From assembly GCF_004101245.1 (NCBI RefSeq), contig NZ_SCIN01000003.1, positions 868,001-932,000 of the forward strand: a DNA stretch of 64,000 nucleotides, given 5' to 3'. The stretch comes from Sphingomonas sp. UV9 (GTDB lineage Bacteria > Pseudomonadota > Alphaproteobacteria > Sphingomonadales > Sphingomonadaceae). Positions 56,813 to 64,000 of this stretch are shown here, in pieces; the stretch's first letter is position 1; each line of letters begins with the position of its first letter. Made by a program: the position numbers and the translations under genes. Under the pieces are notes generated by a model. The model worked only from the letters and a program-made list of their open reading frames with translations. It made no database searches and was not told the DNA's origin.

Positions 56813-57768
56813 AGCCAGGCCCGGCGGTGGATCGCAAACGCACCCCGTTCTCCTGCGAACGCAGGAGCCCAGGGTCGCGGGCGTTGCGCTTGGTATCCTG
56901 GACCCCTGCGTTCGCAGCGGCACTGGCCCTCCAAGGATGCGTCAGCGTTTCCGCGCCGACCTCGATAGCGGCCTCGAAGACCGCCGCCGTCCCCGTGACG
57001 GTCGATGGCGTCCCCGCCGGCATGCAATATCTCTACGCCTCGGGCGAGGGCGCAGCGGTCAGCATTCAGGCGTGGAATGCTGTCGTCGGCTACGTCCGCG
57101 CGCAACGCGCTCCAATCTCCGTTGTCCTCGCCCAAGGTGCCACACTCGCCGCCCCCGCCTGGACCTCCTGCGGCACCAAGCCGAAAGCCGTAGTGTTCGA
57201 CGTCGACGAGACCGTCCTCCTCAACCTCGGCTTCGAATATGATGCGGCATCGGGCCAGCCCTGGTCCGACTCCCGTTGGCAGGACTGGGAACGCACCGGC
57301 ATCAAGCAGGTCGCCCCCGTTCCCGGCGCACGCGAAGCCCTCGCCGCCCTGCGCGCAATGGGCGTCACGATCGTCTTCAACTCGAACCGTTCCGCCGCTA
57401 ACGCCGCGCCGACCGAAGCCGCGATCATCGGCGCCGGCCTCGGCCCCGCGCGCCACGGCGAGACGCTGTTCCTGTCGGGCGACGACGCGACCGGCTCCAA
57501 GAAGGACGGCCGCCGCGCGACCATCGCTGCGCGCTACTGCGTCGTCGCGATGGGCGGCGACCAGCTCGGCGACTTCAGCGACCTGTTCAACGCCGGCCAG
57601 AGCCCCGCTGCCCGCCGCGCCGTCGTCCAGTCGCCCGCGATCGCCGCGAAATGGGGGGCGGGGTGGTTCGTGCTGCCCAACCCCGTCTACGGCACCGCGC
57701 TGAAAGGCAGCCGCGACGAGGTATTTCCGCCCGCATTGCACTGGGCCCCGACCGGAGGAGCCAAGTAA
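56809..57768 (+). CDS. HAD-family acid phosphatase lipoprotein (class B / e(P4)-like) with repeat-derived N-terminus
   Basis: The catalytic part has [18 protein letters not shown] (DxDxT nucleophile, about residue 130), [15 protein letters not shown] (motif II), [11 protein letters not shown] (motif III) and [17 protein letters not shown] (motif IV), as in 5'-nucleotidase lipoprotein e(P4) enzymes. A lipobox-like LALQGC precedes the mature protein. The start is GTG 56809 overlapping the scoA stop, or TTG 56884 giving an 18-residue lipoprotein signal. The signal region is encoded by the repeat at 56847-56917. Confidence 0.83.
   Translation: MKPGPAVDRKRTPFSCERRSPGSRALRLVSWTPAFAAALALQGCVSVSAPTSIAASKTAAVPVTVDGVPAGMQYLYASGEGAAVSIQAWNAVVGYVRAQRAPISVVLAQGATLAAPAWTSCGTKPKAVVFDVDETVLLNLGFEYDAASGQPWSDSRWQDWERTGIKQVAPVPGAREALAALRAMGVTIVFNSNRSAANAAPTEAAIIGAGLGPARHGETLFLSGDDATGSKKDGRRATIAARYCVVAMGGDQLGDFSDLFNAGQSPAARRAVVQSPAIAAKWGAGWFVLPNPVYGTALKGSRDEVFPPALHWAPTGGAK
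56847..56917. repeat. Family D REP element overlapping the phosphatase signal-peptide codons
   Basis: First arm GTTCTCCTGCGAACGCAGGA-GCCCAG and second arm CCTGGACCCCTGCGTTCGCAG are inverted copies with ~25 nt between. The second arm encodes WTPAFA of the hydrophobic core; its usual GGAGAAC end is missing and the sequence continues straight into the lipobox codons. Confidence 0.85.
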
Positions 57769-58079
57769 TGACCGATCATCCAAACGCGATCGAACTCGCG
57801 AACAATGCCGAGCTGACTAGCGAGTCGGTCGAAGTCGCGCGAATCTGGATCACCAACGGCGCGGGCAGCAACGTGCTGATCGACGCGGGCATTCTCGAGG
57901 ATCCGACGGTGTTCGGCTATCTGATCGCCGACACGATCCGCCACGCCGCGCGCGCCTATGCGGGGACGTGGGGCATCGCCGAGGACGCCGCGTTGCAAGC
58001 GATCGTCGACGGCGTCGGCACCGAACTCCGCGAACAGTTCACGACCATCACCACCATCCAGGAAGGAACGATCAACTGA
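57769..58079 (+). CDS. DUF5076-family protein
   Basis: A 103-residue protein of unknown function: [59 protein letters not shown] and a C-terminal helix. The look fits DUF5076, often found with CoA-transferase genes in sphingomonads (from memory, unconfirmed). It abuts the phosphatase stop and its own stop overlaps the scoB ATG. Confidence 0.78.
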
Positions 58080-58714
58080 TGCCCTGGGACCGTAACCAGA
58101 TGGCCGCACGCGCCGCCAAGGAACTGAAGGACGGCTATTACGTCAATCTCGGCATCGGCATCCCGACGCTGGTCGCGAACAATATCCCCGAGGGCATGAC
58201 CGTCACGCTCCAGTCGGAGAACGGCATGCTCGGGATCGGACCTTTCCCGTATGCGGGCGAGGAGGATGCCGACCTGATCAACGCGGGCAAGCAGACGATC
58301 AGCGAACTGCCCTCGTCGGTGTATTTCAGCTCATCGGACAGTTTCGCGATGATCCGCGGCGGGCATATCGACCTGACGGTGCTCGGCGCGATGGAGGTCA
58401 GCGAGGACGGCGACATCGCCAACTGGATGATCCCGGGGAAAATGATCAAGGGCATGGGCGGCGCGATGGATCTGGTCGCTGGCGTCAAGCAGATCATCGT
58501 CGTGATGGATCACACCGCCAAGGACGGGACGCCGAAGTTCATCCCGTCCTGCACGCTGCCGCTCACCGGCAAGAACGTCGTCGACATGATCGTCACGGAC
58601 CTGGCGGTGTTCCAGCGCCCCGATCACGACAGCCCGTTCACGCTGGTCGAGCTCGCCCCCGGCGTGACGGCTGAGGACGTCGCCGCGAAGACCACCGCGA
58701 ACTACACCGCCTGA
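58079..58714 (+). CDS. scoB: 3-oxoacid CoA-transferase subunit B
   Basis: Beta subunit carrying the catalytic glutamate in [14 protein letters not shown]. The 211-residue protein also has [40 protein letters not shown] and [14 protein letters not shown], all diagnostic. The ATG overlaps the DUF5076 stop; its stop overlaps the alpha/beta hydrolase ATG. Confidence 0.96.
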   Translation: MPWDRNQMAARAAKELKDGYYVNLGIGIPTLVANNIPEGMTVTLQSENGMLGIGPFPYAGEEDADLINAGKQTISELPSSVYFSSSDSFAMIRGGHIDLTVLGAMEVSEDGDIANWMIPGKMIKGMGGAMDLVAGVKQIIVVMDHTAKDGTPKFIPSCTLPLTGKNVVDMIVTDLAVFQRPDHDSPFTLVELAPGVTAEDVAAKTTANYTA

Positions 58715-59595
58715 TGAAACGTGCCGCGATCGTCATGGCGCTTATCGCGATCCTGATCGGCGCAGCGGCATTCACCGCGGGGCCGGGCACGCTCAGCGTG
58801 CTCGACGGCATGATGGGTGGCGGTCGCGGCACGGCGCGGGTGCGCGAAGGTGTTCCGTTCGGCACGCATGGGCAGAAGCTCGACGTCTGGCGTCCGTCCG
58901 GCGGCGCGAAGACCGGGCTGCCGGTGCTGATCTTCTGGTACGGCGGCGGCTGGGTCCACGGCTCGCGCACCGCCTATGCGTTCGCCGCGCGCGCCTATGC
59001 GAAGGCAGGCTACGTCGTCGTCATGCCCGATTATCGGAAGGTGCCCGACGTGCGCTTCCCCGCCTTCGTCCAGGACGGCGCCGAAGCGGTGAAATGGACG
59101 CGCGACCATATCGCGCAGTCGGGCGGCGACCCCGACCGGATCGCCGTCGCCGGCCATTCCGCAGGCGCCTACACGGTCTCGATGCTGACGCTCGACGAAC
59201 GCTGGCTGAAGGCGGAAGGCGTCGATCCGCACATCATCAAGGCCGCGGTCGGCCTGTGCGGCCCGTACGACTTCTACCCCTTCACCGCCAAGCGCGCGAT
59301 CGACGCGATGCAGGGCGCGGCCGACCCGGTCATGACCCAGCCGATCCACTTTGCTCGCGCCGACGCGCCGCCGATGCTGCTGGTGACCGCCGGCGACGAC
59401 ACGCAGGTAAAGCCGCACAACGCGATCAACCTCACTGCGCGGCTGAAGGCGCTCGGCGCACCGGTGACGCACATCGACTATCTCGGCCTCAGCCACGAGA
59501 ACGTCGCGATGGCTTTGTCGAAACCCTTCCGCGGCAAGGCGCCCGTGCTCGCCGACAGCGTCGCCTTCCTCGATCGCGCGATGCCGGCGCGGTAG
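58714..59595 (+). CDS. Alpha/beta hydrolase (exported or membrane-anchored)
   Basis: A 293-residue hydrolase of the hormone-sensitive lipase/carboxylesterase type. A hydrophobic N-terminus ([17 protein letters not shown]) serves as signal or anchor. [12 protein letters not shown] is the oxyanion-hole motif, [16 protein letters not shown] the nucleophile elbow, with aspartate in VTAGDDTQV and histidine in [10 protein letters not shown]. Likely an esterase; substrate unknown. Last gene of the CoA-transferase operon. Confidence 0.87.
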   Translation: MKRAAIVMALIAILIGAAAFTAGPGTLSVLDGMMGGGRGTARVREGVPFGTHGQKLDVWRPSGGAKTGLPVLIFWYGGGWVHGSRTAYAFAARAYAKAGYVVVMPDYRKVPDVRFPAFVQDGAEAVKWTRDHIAQSGGDPDRIAVAGHSAGAYTVSMLTLDERWLKAEGVDPHIIKAAVGLCGPYDFYPFTAKRAIDAMQGAADPVMTQPIHFARADAPPMLLVTAGDDTQVKPHNAINLTARLKALGAPVTHIDYLGLSHENVAMALSKPFRGKAPVLADSVAFLDRAMPAR

Positions 59596-59608
59596 CCGCT
59601 CTCCTTTC

Positions 59609-59636
59609 CGTCATCCCGACTTTCGTCCGGATGACG
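59609..59636. terminator. Hairpin after the CoA-transferase operon
   Basis: CGTCATCC-(CGACTTTCGTC)-CGGATGACG forms a stem 13 nt after the hydrolase stop. It looks like a shortened REP arm and may end the transcript. The rest of 59596-59726 is probably the leu promoter. Confidence 0.5.
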
Positions 59637-59726
59637 ACGGATACGCGGCGCGCCGAAGCATTCTTACGACCGAAAATTACTTACAACCTTGGCGACGCAA
59701 CCACTTTCGGTTACCGCGCCCCCATC

Positions 59727-61163
59727 ATGGCCACACCGCAAACGCTGTACGAGAAGATCTGGGCGGCGCATGTCGTCGAACGCCGCGACGACGGCACCTG
59801 CCTGATCTATATCGACCGTCACCTCGTCCACGAAGTCACCAGCCCGCAGGCGTTCGAAGGCCTCCGCGTGGCAGGACGCAAAGTGCGCCGCCCCGACCTG
59901 ACGCTCGCCGTCCCCGATCACAACCTGCCGACCACGCCGCGCAAGGACGCGACCGGCCGCGCGCTGCCGATCGCCGACCCTGAAAGCGCGCAGCAGCTCG
60001 ACGCGCTGCGCCGCAACACCACCGAGTTCGGAATCGACTATATCGATGCACTCGCCGCCGAGCAGGGCATCGTCCATGTCGTCGGCCCGGAGCAGGGCTT
60101 CACGCTGCCCGGCACGACGCTCGTTTGCGGCGACAGCCACACCTCGGCGCACGGCGCGCTCGGCGCCTTGGCGTTCGGGATCGGCACCAGCGAGGTCGAG
60201 CACGTCCTCGCCACGCAGACGCTGTTGCTGTCGCAGGCCAAGACGATGGAAGTCCGCGTCGACGGCGAGTTGGGCTTCGGCGTCAGCCCGAAGGACGTCA
60301 TCCTCGCAATCATCGGCAAGATCGGCGCGGCGGGTGGCACCGGTCACATCATCGAATTCACCGGCAGCGTGATCCGCGCCATGTCGATCGAGGGGCGCCT
60401 GACGATCGCCAACATGTCGATCGAGGCGGGCGCGCGCGCCGGCCTGATCGCGCCCGACGACACGACCTTCGCCTATCTCAAGGGCCGCCCGATGGCGCCG
60501 ACCGGCGAAAACTGGGACCGCGCGGTCGCCTGGTGGCGCAGCCTCGCGGCCGATCCCGGCGCGCGCTACGACAAGACGGTCGTGCTCGATGCGGCGGACT
60601 TCGCCCCCGGCCTCACCTGGGGCACCAGCCCCGAGGACGTCGTGCCGATCACCGGCGTGGTCCCCGAACCGTCGAGCTTCGCCGATCCCGCCAAGCAGGC
60701 CGCCGCGCAGAAGTCGCTCGATTATATGGGCCTCACCGCCGGCACTGCGATGCGCGACGTCACGATCCAGCACGTCTTCATCGGCAGCTGCACCAACAGC
60801 CGCATCGAGGACCTCCGCGCGGCCGCCGCGATCGCCGAGGGGCGCCATGTCGCGGCGGGCGTCCGCGCGCTGGTCGTCCCCGGCTCGGGGCTCGTCAAGC
60901 GGCAGGCGGAGGCTGAAGGGCTCGACCGGATCTTCACCGACGCCGGTTTCGAATGGCGCGAACCGGGTTGTTCGATGTGCCTCGCGATGAACCCCGACAA
61001 GGTGCCGCCGGGCGAGCGGTGCGCGTCGACGTCGAACCGTAATTTCGTCGGCCGGCAGGGTCCCGGAGCGCGCACGCATCTGGTATCACCCGCGATGGCG
61101 GCGGCAGCGGCGGTGACCGGCAAGCTGAGTGACGTCAGAGAGTTGATGGGGGCAGAAGCATGA
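59727..61163 (+). CDS. leuC: 3-isopropylmalate dehydratase large subunit
   Basis: Isomerises 2-isopropylmalate to 3-isopropylmalate in leucine synthesis; carries the [4Fe-4S] cluster. The 478-residue protein has [23 protein letters not shown] and the cluster cysteines in [12 protein letters not shown] and [14 protein letters not shown] 59727 matches the family N-terminus ([12 protein letters not shown]). The stop overlaps the ATG of a 34-residue ORF. Confidence 0.97.
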   Translation: MATPQTLYEKIWAAHVVERRDDGTCLIYIDRHLVHEVTSPQAFEGLRVAGRKVRRPDLTLAVPDHNLPTTPRKDATGRALPIADPESAQQLDALRRNTTEFGIDYIDALAAEQGIVHVVGPEQGFTLPGTTLVCGDSHTSAHGALGALAFGIGTSEVEHVLATQTLLLSQAKTMEVRVDGELGFGVSPKDVILAIIGKIGAAGGTGHIIEFTGSVIRAMSIEGRLTIANMSIEAGARAGLIAPDDTTFAYLKGRPMAPTGENWDRAVAWWRSLAADPGARYDKTVVLDAADFAPGLTWGTSPEDVVPITGVVPEPSSFADPAKQAAAQKSLDYMGLTAGTAMRDVTIQHVFIGSCTNSRIEDLRAAAAIAEGRHVAAGVRALVVPGSGLVKRQAEAEGLDRIFTDAGFEWREPGCSMCLAMNPDKVPPGERCASTSNRNFVGRQGPGARTHLVSPAMAAAAAVTGKLSDVRELMGAEA

Positions 61164-61264
61164 AGAAAGTTTTCGTACTGTTGGCGGCTGGCGCAATGCT
61201 CAGCGGCGTCGCGGCCTATGTCGCATCGGCACGTGTCGTCCCGGAGCGTTCGGAACAGCGATGA
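61160..61264 (+). CDS. 34-residue microprotein between leuC and leuD
   Basis: ATG 61160 overlaps the leuC stop (ATGA) and the TGA at 61262-61264 overlaps the leuD ATG (ATGA), so it is locked into a leuC-sORF-leuD overlap chain. The product is [20 protein letters not shown] then a short polar tail: a lysine n-region and a single hydrophobic helix, like a tiny membrane or secreted peptide. Too short for any family; codon use is like the flanking genes. Coding status is inferred from the double overlap. Confidence 0.6.
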   Translation: MKKVFVLLAAGAMLSGVAAYVASARVVPERSEQR

Positions 61265-61890
61265 AGCCCGTCACCACCGTCTCGGGCCGTGCCTATCCGT
61301 GGGGAGCGAAGAACGTCGACACCGACGTTATCATTCCCGCGCACTGGCTGAAGACGATCACTCGCACCGGACTTGGGCGCGGCGCGTTCGAGACGGTGCG
61401 TGCCGACCCTGCCAACATCTTCGACGACCCGCGCTATGCGGGCTCGCCGATCCTGATCGCCGGTGACAATTTCGGCTGCGGGTCGAGCCGCGAGCATGCC
61501 GCGTGGGCGCTCGCCGACATGGGCATCGCCGCGGTCATCGCGCCGAGCTTCTCCGACATCTTCTCGGGCAACGCGTTCAAGAACGGCATCGTTGCGGTCG
61601 TCCTGCCGCAGGACGCGATCGACCGCCTGCTCGAGGTGGCGAAGGACCAGCCGGTGACGATCGACCTCGAAAGCATGACCGTCACCACCCCGTTCCAGGA
61701 CCGCTTCACCTTCGATCTCGACGCATTCCGCCGCCAATGCCTGATGGAAGGGCTGGACGAAGTCGGCCTGACGCTGGCAAGGGATACCCAGATTTCAAAT
61801 TTCGAGGAGGCGGTCGCAGCGAATCGCCCCTGGATGACGGTGGAGAGCGGGTATGCGGGCATTGGTATCGAAGGCGATCGGCGGACCTGA
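61261..61890 (+). CDS. leuD: 3-isopropylmalate dehydratase small subunit
   Basis: Swivel-domain partner of LeuC. The 209-residue protein has [15 protein letters not shown], the [16 protein letters not shown] substrate-binding segment and GLDEVGLTL. Start at 61261 is coupled to the microprotein. The end overlaps the quinone oxidoreductase gene by 38 nt. Confidence 0.96.
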   Translation: MKPVTTVSGRAYPWGAKNVDTDVIIPAHWLKTITRTGLGRGAFETVRADPANIFDDPRYAGSPILIAGDNFGCGSSREHAAWALADMGIAAVIAPSFSDIFSGNAFKNGIVAVVLPQDAIDRLLEVAKDQPVTIDLESMTVTTPFQDRFTFDLDAFRRQCLMEGLDEVGLTLARDTQISNFEEAVAANRPWMTVESGYAGIGIEGDRRT

Positions 61891-62851
61891 AACTCTGGAA
61901 ATGGTCGAGCTGCCCGATCTGGTGGCCGGCCCCGGCCAGGTCGTCGTCGCGGTCAAGGCCTGCGCGATCAACTTTCCCGACGTCCTGATCATCGAGGACA
62001 AATACCAGTTCAAGCCGCAGCGCCCGTTCGCGCCGGGCGGCGAGATTGCCGGCACGATCGATTCGATCGGTGAAGGCGTCACCGGCTGGGAAGTCGGCGA
62101 CCGCGTCATCGCGATGCTCGGCCACGGCGGCCTGTGCGAGAAGGTGATCGCTGATCCCGCCAAGCTTTACCGTCTCCCCGAAGGGCGCAGCTTCGCCGAG
62201 GGCGCGTCGCTGATCCTCACCTACGGCACGACGATCCACGCGTTGCTCGACCGCGGGCACATCCAGGCGGGGCAAACGCTTCTCGTCCTCGGTGCGGCAG
62301 GCGGGGTAGGGCTCGCCGCGATCGAGCTCGGCAAGGCGTTCGGCGCGAAGGTCGTCGCCGCGGTCTCGTCCGAGGAAAAAGCTGCGGCGGCGAAGTCCGC
62401 CGGTGCCGATGAGACGCTGATCTACGCCCGCGCCCCGTTCGACAAGGATCAGTCCAAGGCGCTCGCCGAGCAGTTCAAGGCTGCGGTCGGACGCGACGGC
62501 GCGCATGTGATCTACGATCCGGTCGGCGGCGATTATGCCGAGCCGGCGCTGCGATCGATCGCGTGGGAGGGCAAGTATCTGGTCGTGGGCTTCCCCGCCG
62601 GCATCCCGCGCCTGCCGCTCAACCTGACGTTGCTGAAGAGCTGCGACGTCTGCGGCGTGTTCTGGGGCGCGTTCGCGGCGCGCGATCCGAAGGCGAACCA
62701 GGCGCACATCGAAACGCTCTTCGATCTGTGGGCGGAGGGAAAGATCGCGCCACGCGTGACCGAAGTCTTCGCGTTCGAAGACGGCGGCAAGGCCATCGCC
62801 AAGATGGCGGCGCGCGGCGCGATCGGAAAACTCGTCGTCGAAGTCGGCTGA
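61853..62851 (+). CDS. NADPH:quinone oxidoreductase, MDR (zinc-free) family
   Basis: A 332-residue medium-chain dehydrogenase/reductase. The N-terminal substrate domain ([21 protein letters not shown]), [12 protein letters not shown] and the Rossmann motif [22 protein letters not shown] are seen; the zinc-ligand cysteines of alcohol dehydrogenases are absent. Probably reduces quinones or enoyl substrates. GGAGAG lies a few nt before the ATG, inside leuD; a 38-nt overlap is unusual but supported by the ribosome-binding site and the conserved N-terminus. Confidence 0.9.
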   Translation: MRALVSKAIGGPETLEMVELPDLVAGPGQVVVAVKACAINFPDVLIIEDKYQFKPQRPFAPGGEIAGTIDSIGEGVTGWEVGDRVIAMLGHGGLCEKVIADPAKLYRLPEGRSFAEGASLILTYGTTIHALLDRGHIQAGQTLLVLGAAGGVGLAAIELGKAFGAKVVAAVSSEEKAAAAKSAGADETLIYARAPFDKDQSKALAEQFKAAVGRDGAHVIYDPVGGDYAEPALRSIAWEGKYLVVGFPAGIPRLPLNLTLLKSCDVCGVFWGAFAARDPKANQAHIETLFDLWAEGKIAPRVTEVFAFEDGGKAIAKMAARGAIGKLVVEVG

Positions 62852-62919
62852 GGCCAGCCAATGCTTCGTTCAATCGGCTCAACCCATTCCGCTTGCCGGG
62901 TTGAGCCGTTTGGAGGACC

Positions 62920-63057
62920 TCAGAAGAGGTTGTAGACGACCGCTGCGATCGCGGCCCAAAGCATGACGGACGCCAGCACGCCATACGCCAAGCCATGCAC
63001 GACTGGCGGTGCCGCTCGTGTCGGAGTGGTAGGTGTAGCTGCCGAAAAACCGATCAT
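62920..63057 (-). CDS. 45-residue membrane microprotein
   Basis: Minus-strand ORF with GGAGA 6-7 nt before the ATG at 63057. The product has a Thr/Pro/Ala-rich N-terminus and one hydrophobic segment (GLAYGVLASVMLWAAIAAVV) ending in YNLF. It is alone in the gap between the quinone oxidoreductase and DUF1476 genes and reads opposite to both. Family unknown. Confidence 0.6.
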   Translation of the reverse strand: MIGFSAATPTTPTRAAPPVVHGLAYGVLASVMLWAAIAAVVYNLF

Positions 63058-63221
63058 GATCACTCTCCTTGCTCGTGCATATTGTCACGTAGCCGTCGCA
63101 TATATCGGTCATTTCGTCGCTCTACGCTAGTAGGTTTGTACTGCGATCCCTCGATTGTTGCGCAGCGGCAGTCGGCGACCTATCTCGGGCCTGACGACGA
63201 GACTGTACGGGGACCCGCGAT

Positions 63222-63545
63222 ATGACCATTTTCGAAGATCGCGAACGCGCCAGCGAGGCCAATTTCGCGCGCGAAGAGGAGATGGCGTTCCGAATTACCG
63301 CGCGCCGCAATCGGCTGCTCGGGGGATGGGCCGCGCACGAGATGAAGCTCACGCCGGAAGAAACCGACGCCTATGCGACAGCGCTCGTCCATGCCGATAT
63401 GGAAGGTGGCGGTGACGATGATGTCGTGCGCAAACTGGTCGGCGACCTGACTGCGGCTGGGCTCGATCACGACGAGGCGACGGTCCGTCGTGCGCTTGCG
63501 CAGCAGATGATCGAGGCGCGACGCCAATTGTTGGAGGCGCGCTGA
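63222..63545 (+). CDS. DUF1476-family protein (F1-ATPase zeta inhibitor-like)
   Basis: A 107-residue helical protein: FEDRERASEANFAREEEMAFRITARRNRLLGGWAA (in parts) and DDVVRKLVGDLTAAGLDHDEATVRRALAQQM. This is the DUF1476 family; in Paracoccus the homologue is the zeta subunit that inhibits the F1Fo ATP synthase. Whether this one does so is inferred. First gene of a DUF1476-bolA-grxD run. Confidence 0.92.
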   Translation: MTIFEDRERASEANFAREEEMAFRITARRNRLLGGWAAHEMKLTPEETDAYATALVHADMEGGGDDDVVRKLVGDLTAAGLDHDEATVRRALAQQMIEARRQLLEAR

Positions 63546-63546
63546 T

Positions 63547-63777
63547 ATGCCGATGGCTGCCGACGACATCGCTACGATGATCCGTGACGCTATCCCCGAC
63601 GCGCAGGTCGAGATTACCGATCTGGCGGGCGACGGCGATCACTACGCCGCAAAAGTCATCGCCCCGAGCTTTGCGGGGATGAGCCGCGTGAAGCAGCACC
63701 AGGCCGTCTACGCCGCGCTCGGCGGGCGGATGGGCGGCGTCCTGCACGCGCTGCAACTTACGACCGCAATTTCCTGA
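63547..63777 (+). CDS. BolA-family protein
   Basis: A 76-residue BolA-like protein with the KH-like core: IRDAIPDAQVEITDLAGDGDHYAAKVIAPSF (in parts) then RVKQHQAVYAALGGRMGGVLHALQLTT. BolA proteins bind monothiol glutaredoxins through a shared [2Fe-2S] cluster, and grxD follows. Starts at ATG 63547 or 63553. Confidence 0.93.
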   Translation: MPMAADDIATMIRDAIPDAQVEITDLAGDGDHYAAKVIAPSFAGMSRVKQHQAVYAALGGRMGGVLHALQLTTAIS

Positions 63778-63787
63778 GGACCGACAC

Positions 63788-64000
63788 ATGACCGACGACT
63801 CCAACGCCCGCATCGACACCCTGGTCAAAGCCAGCCCCGTAGTGCTGTTCATGAAGGGCAGCCCGCTATTCCCACAGTGTGGCTTTTCCAGCCGCGCGAT
63901 CGCGATCCTCAACCATCTGGAGGTTGAGTTCGAGAGCGTCGATGTCTTGCAGGACCAGGGCATCCGCCAGGGCATCAAGGCCTATTCGGACTGGCCGACG
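63788..64000 (+). CDS. grxD: Grx4-family monothiol glutaredoxin, N-terminal fragment
   Basis: The window ends inside this gene; 71 codons are present. VVLFMKGSPLFPQCGFSSRAIAIL carries the CGFS active site of monothiol glutaredoxins, which carry iron-sulfur clusters and pair with BolA. FESVDVLQDQGIRQGIKAYS follows as expected. Co-transcription with bolA fits a shared role in iron-sulfur trafficking. Confidence 0.96.
   Translation, partial: MTDDSNARIDTLVKASPVVLFMKGSPLFPQCGFSSRAIAILNHLEVEFESVDVLQDQGIRQGIKAYSDWPT

Overview
This 64 kb window is a GC-rich stretch of a Sphingomonas-like alphaproteobacterial chromosome. The evidence is the gene order (nadD-rsfS-rlmH-envC-ctpA-dsbB-coq7; a tandem glycine riboswitch before gcvT-gcvH-gcvPA-gcvPB; DUF1476-bolA-grxD), exact alphaproteobacterial LexA boxes (GTTC-N7-GTTC), two-subunit glycine decarboxylase P protein, and abundant REP-type palindromes. 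Taxonomy is inferred from content; no rRNA gene was seen. No phage, IS element, tRNA or CRISPR array was seen.

Layout. 1-0.9 kb: end of ftsH and a small secreted protein. 1-9.9 kb: DUF3667 membrane protein, then proA, a ParD/ParE module and the translationally coupled run nadD-rsfS-rlmH-envC, followed by ctpA-dsbB-coq7. 10.4-15.6 kb: DJ-1/PfpI protein, DedA, aldo/keto reductase, and an apparently SOS-linked operon of a radical SAM protein plus a DUF4130-UdgX fusion. 15.8-20.3 kb: Tat-exported DUF885 peptidase, then a four-gene cassette (Tat-exported small protein, PqqD-like protein, HprK-related kinase, nucleotidyltransferase) that is the best candidate for a poorly described system. 20.3-24.6 kb: vanZ-like and gph facing glmU-glmS. 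24.6-29.8 kb: glycine cleavage operon. 30-38.9 kb: CcdC-like and EamA membrane proteins, archaeal/eukaryotic-type proS, VOC protein, PA0069-type radical SAM protein, moaB, lytic transglycosylase and a UDG-like protein. 39-44.6 kb: ETF-ubiquinone oxidoreductase, a TPR lipoprotein-like/secreted protein with no ordinary start codon, ispE with a repeat inside its coding sequence, and recA behind a LexA box. 45-55.9 kb: methyltransferase, GST, DctA-type symporter, M24 peptidase, alaS, a ThDP enzyme and an SMP-30 protein. 56-59.6 kb: a split CoA-transferase operon (scoA, acid phosphatase, DUF5076, scoB, alpha/beta hydrolase). 59.7-64 kb: leuC, an unlisted 34-residue ORF, leuD, quinone oxidoreductase, a 45-residue membrane ORF, then DUF1476-bolA-grxD running off the end.

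How parts work together. Many neighbours overlap by 4 nt (ATGA or GTGA), so translational coupling is the dominant organisation. Roughly twenty bipartite inverted repeats of at least five sequence families (REPIN/BIME-like) fill nearly every intergenic gap over 150 nt. Two of them have entered coding sequence: one in frame inside ispE, and one forming part of the export signal of the acid phosphatase. These, the HprK/PqqD cassette, the LexA box on the radical SAM-UdgX operon and the overlapping microprotein between leuC and leuD are the items most worth following up.
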